Shown: piece after piece, positions 62,962 to 64,000 of the stretch
How positions within the stretch are numbered: the stretch's first letter is position 1
Layout: every line of letters begins with the position of its first letter
From: Clostridiales bacterium
GTDB taxonomy: Bacteria; Bacillota; Clostridia; Lachnospirales; Lachnospiraceae
DNA length: 64,000 bases
NCBI GenBank assembly: GCA_023663185.1
Contig: JAMPHY010000001.1
Location: 438,994 to 502,993 of the forward strand
Reading direction: 5' to 3'
Made by a program: the position numbers and the translations under genes
Notes under the pieces: model-generated
What the model was told of the DNA's origin: nothing
The model's input: only the letters and a program-made list of their open reading frames with translations
The model's database searches: none

Positions 62962-63031
62962 ATATTATCAACTCCTTTAATAATACAAAAGCCCTTTATA
63001 CTTATTTTACACATTTCATCGTATTTTTCCA

Positions 63032-64000
63032 TTATTTTTCCACTTCATCTATCGCCTTTCCTATATCGCTTCTCATATATTTATTTTCAAAATCAACCCA
63101 CTGTGTCGCCTGATAAGCATTCGCCCTCGCAGCTTTTAGTGTGTCGCCTGTAGCCGTTATTCCAAGCACCCTGCCGCCGTTTGTCACCATGCCCTTATCC
63201 GTATGCTTAGTGCCCGCATGGAAACAATAATAGCCTTCCTTACCTTCAAAATTCTCCAAGCCCTTAATCAAAAAGCCCTTTTCATAAGAAAGCGGATATC
63301 CGCCCGAAGCAAGAATCACGCAGACTGCCGCGTTATTATCAAACTGTAAGTCTATCTTATCAAGCGTTCCGTCAATACACGCTTCCATCACTTCGATAAT
63401 ATCATTTTTCATTCTCGGCAGTACGACCTGCGCCTCCGGATCTCCGAAACGCGCGTTATACTCAAGCACCCTCGGTCCTTTAGCCGTCAGCATCAGCCCA
63501 AAAAAGATTACTCCCTTAAATTCCCTGCCTTCTGCCGCCATAGCGTCCACTGTCGCCTGATAAATATATTTTTTACAAAACTCGTCTACTTCCTCAGTAT
63601 AGAAAGGACTCGGTGAAAAAGTTCCCATGCCGCCGGTATTTAATCCCTTATCCCCGTCCTGCGCACGTTTATGGTCCTGTGCGGAAGACATTATTTTTAT
63701 CGTCTTGCCATCTACAAAAGATAAGACCGAAACTTCCCTGCCCGTCATAAATTCTTCAATAACCATGCGGCTGCCCGCATCTCCGAATTTCTTATCCTGC
63801 ATAATTGTCTTAACGCCGTCCAACGCCTCTTCCAGCGTATTACATATCAAAACTCCCTTGCCTAACGCCAGTCCGTCAGCCTTTAGTACAATCGGCATAG
63901 ACGCTGTTTGCAGATATTCAATCGCTTTTTCCGGATTATCGAATGTCTCATATGCCGCCGTCGGAATATTGTATTTTTTCATTAAATCTTTAGAGAAAGC
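63032..64000 (-). CDS. purD: phosphoribosylamine-glycine ligase (partial, N terminus outside the window)
   Basis: The C-terminal ~322 residues of GAR synthetase, which joins phosphoribosylamine and glycine in purine synthesis. The reading frame is open to the edge (AFSKDLMKKYNIPTAAYETF). ATP-grasp features are clear: VLKADGLALGKGVLI, VIEEFMTGREVSVLSFVDG, GLNTGGMGTFSPSPFY, LEYNARFGDPEAQVVLPR. It ends at 63032. No other purine gene is adjacent. Confidence 0.97.
   Translation of the reverse strand, partial: AFSKDLMKKYNIPTAAYETFDNPEKAIEYLQTASMPIVLKADGLALGKGVLICNTLEEALDGVKTIMQDKKFGDAGSRMVIEEFMTGREVSVLSFVDGKTIKIMSSAQDHKRAQDGDKGLNTGGMGTFSPSPFYTEEVDEFCKKYIYQATVDAMAAEGREFKGVIFFGLMLTAKGPRVLEYNARFGDPEAQVVLPRMKNDIIEVMEACIDGTLDKIDLQFDNNAAVCVILASGGYPLSYEKGFLIKGLENFEGKEGYYCFHAGTKHTDKGMVTNGGRVLGITATGDTLKAARANAYQATQWVDFENKYMRSDIGKAIDEVEK

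Overview
The window reads as a chromosome segment of a low-to-moderate GC Bacillota (class Clostridia), most likely a gut-type Lachnospiraceae. The reasons are AGGAGG-type ribosome binding sites, strong sigma-A promoters, tRNA genes without encoded CCA, plant-polysaccharide loci (GH43, GH53, GH13), a single-chain FGAM synthase and many small regulatory modules. The species cannot be read from the sequence alone.

Layout. (1) 1-5340 is the end of a probable integrative element beside a tRNA-Val/tRNA-Met pair. It carries an amidoligase followed by a gamma-glutamylcyclotransferase-like gene, a 1.5 kb non-coding stretch, a ribbon-helix-helix/Dam-type methyltransferase fusion and a tyrosine integrase. 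The non-coding stretch holds two helically phased repeat arrays (11 units at 32-33 bp, about 10 at ~21 bp) directly upstream of the methyltransferase. This is the most unusual structure in the window. (2) 5342-15461 is core metabolism on the minus strand: two tRNAs, argS, queH, carB, carA, a CapA-like protein and a CmpB-like membrane protein. (3) 15554-18075 is an AT-rich island with GNAT, MATE and a type III (RNA antitoxin) toxin-antitoxin locus. (4) 18152-22960 holds a hydrolase/LytTR/DUF3021 module and a BlaI/BlaR1-like sensor pair. (5) 23186-29579 is accessory: an HTH/ankyrin-like protein, a probable type I toxin-antitoxin pair (38-aa holin-like toxin with a convergent small RNA), GH43, GNAT, methyltransferase, histidine phosphatase and metallophosphoesterase.

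(6) 29572-34470 is purL with a TetR regulator and an unknown gene. (7) 34677-40438 contains a large cyclic-nucleotide-binding-domain protein, an ECF sigma/anti-sigma pair, an Uma2 protein flanked by two near-identical long hairpins, and an oxalate/formate-type MFS transporter. (8) 40545-51790 is a saccharide-use locus: GH13 lipoprotein, MalEFG-like ABC importer, an unknown protein with a zinc-ribbon partner, a GH53 galactanase and an AraC regulator. A gapless ~69 bp cis-element occurs upstream of both the binding-protein gene and the AraC gene, which suggests one regulon. (9) 51969-64000 has a second Uma2 protein, tRNA-Trp, a heterodimeric ABC exporter, radA, clpC with a GntR regulator, an SH3b membrane protein, a zinc-finger/HTH protein and the 3' part of purD.

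Many start codons were moved inward to fit ribosome binding sites; the reasons are given per gene. No rRNA, CRISPR array or intact insertion sequence was seen.
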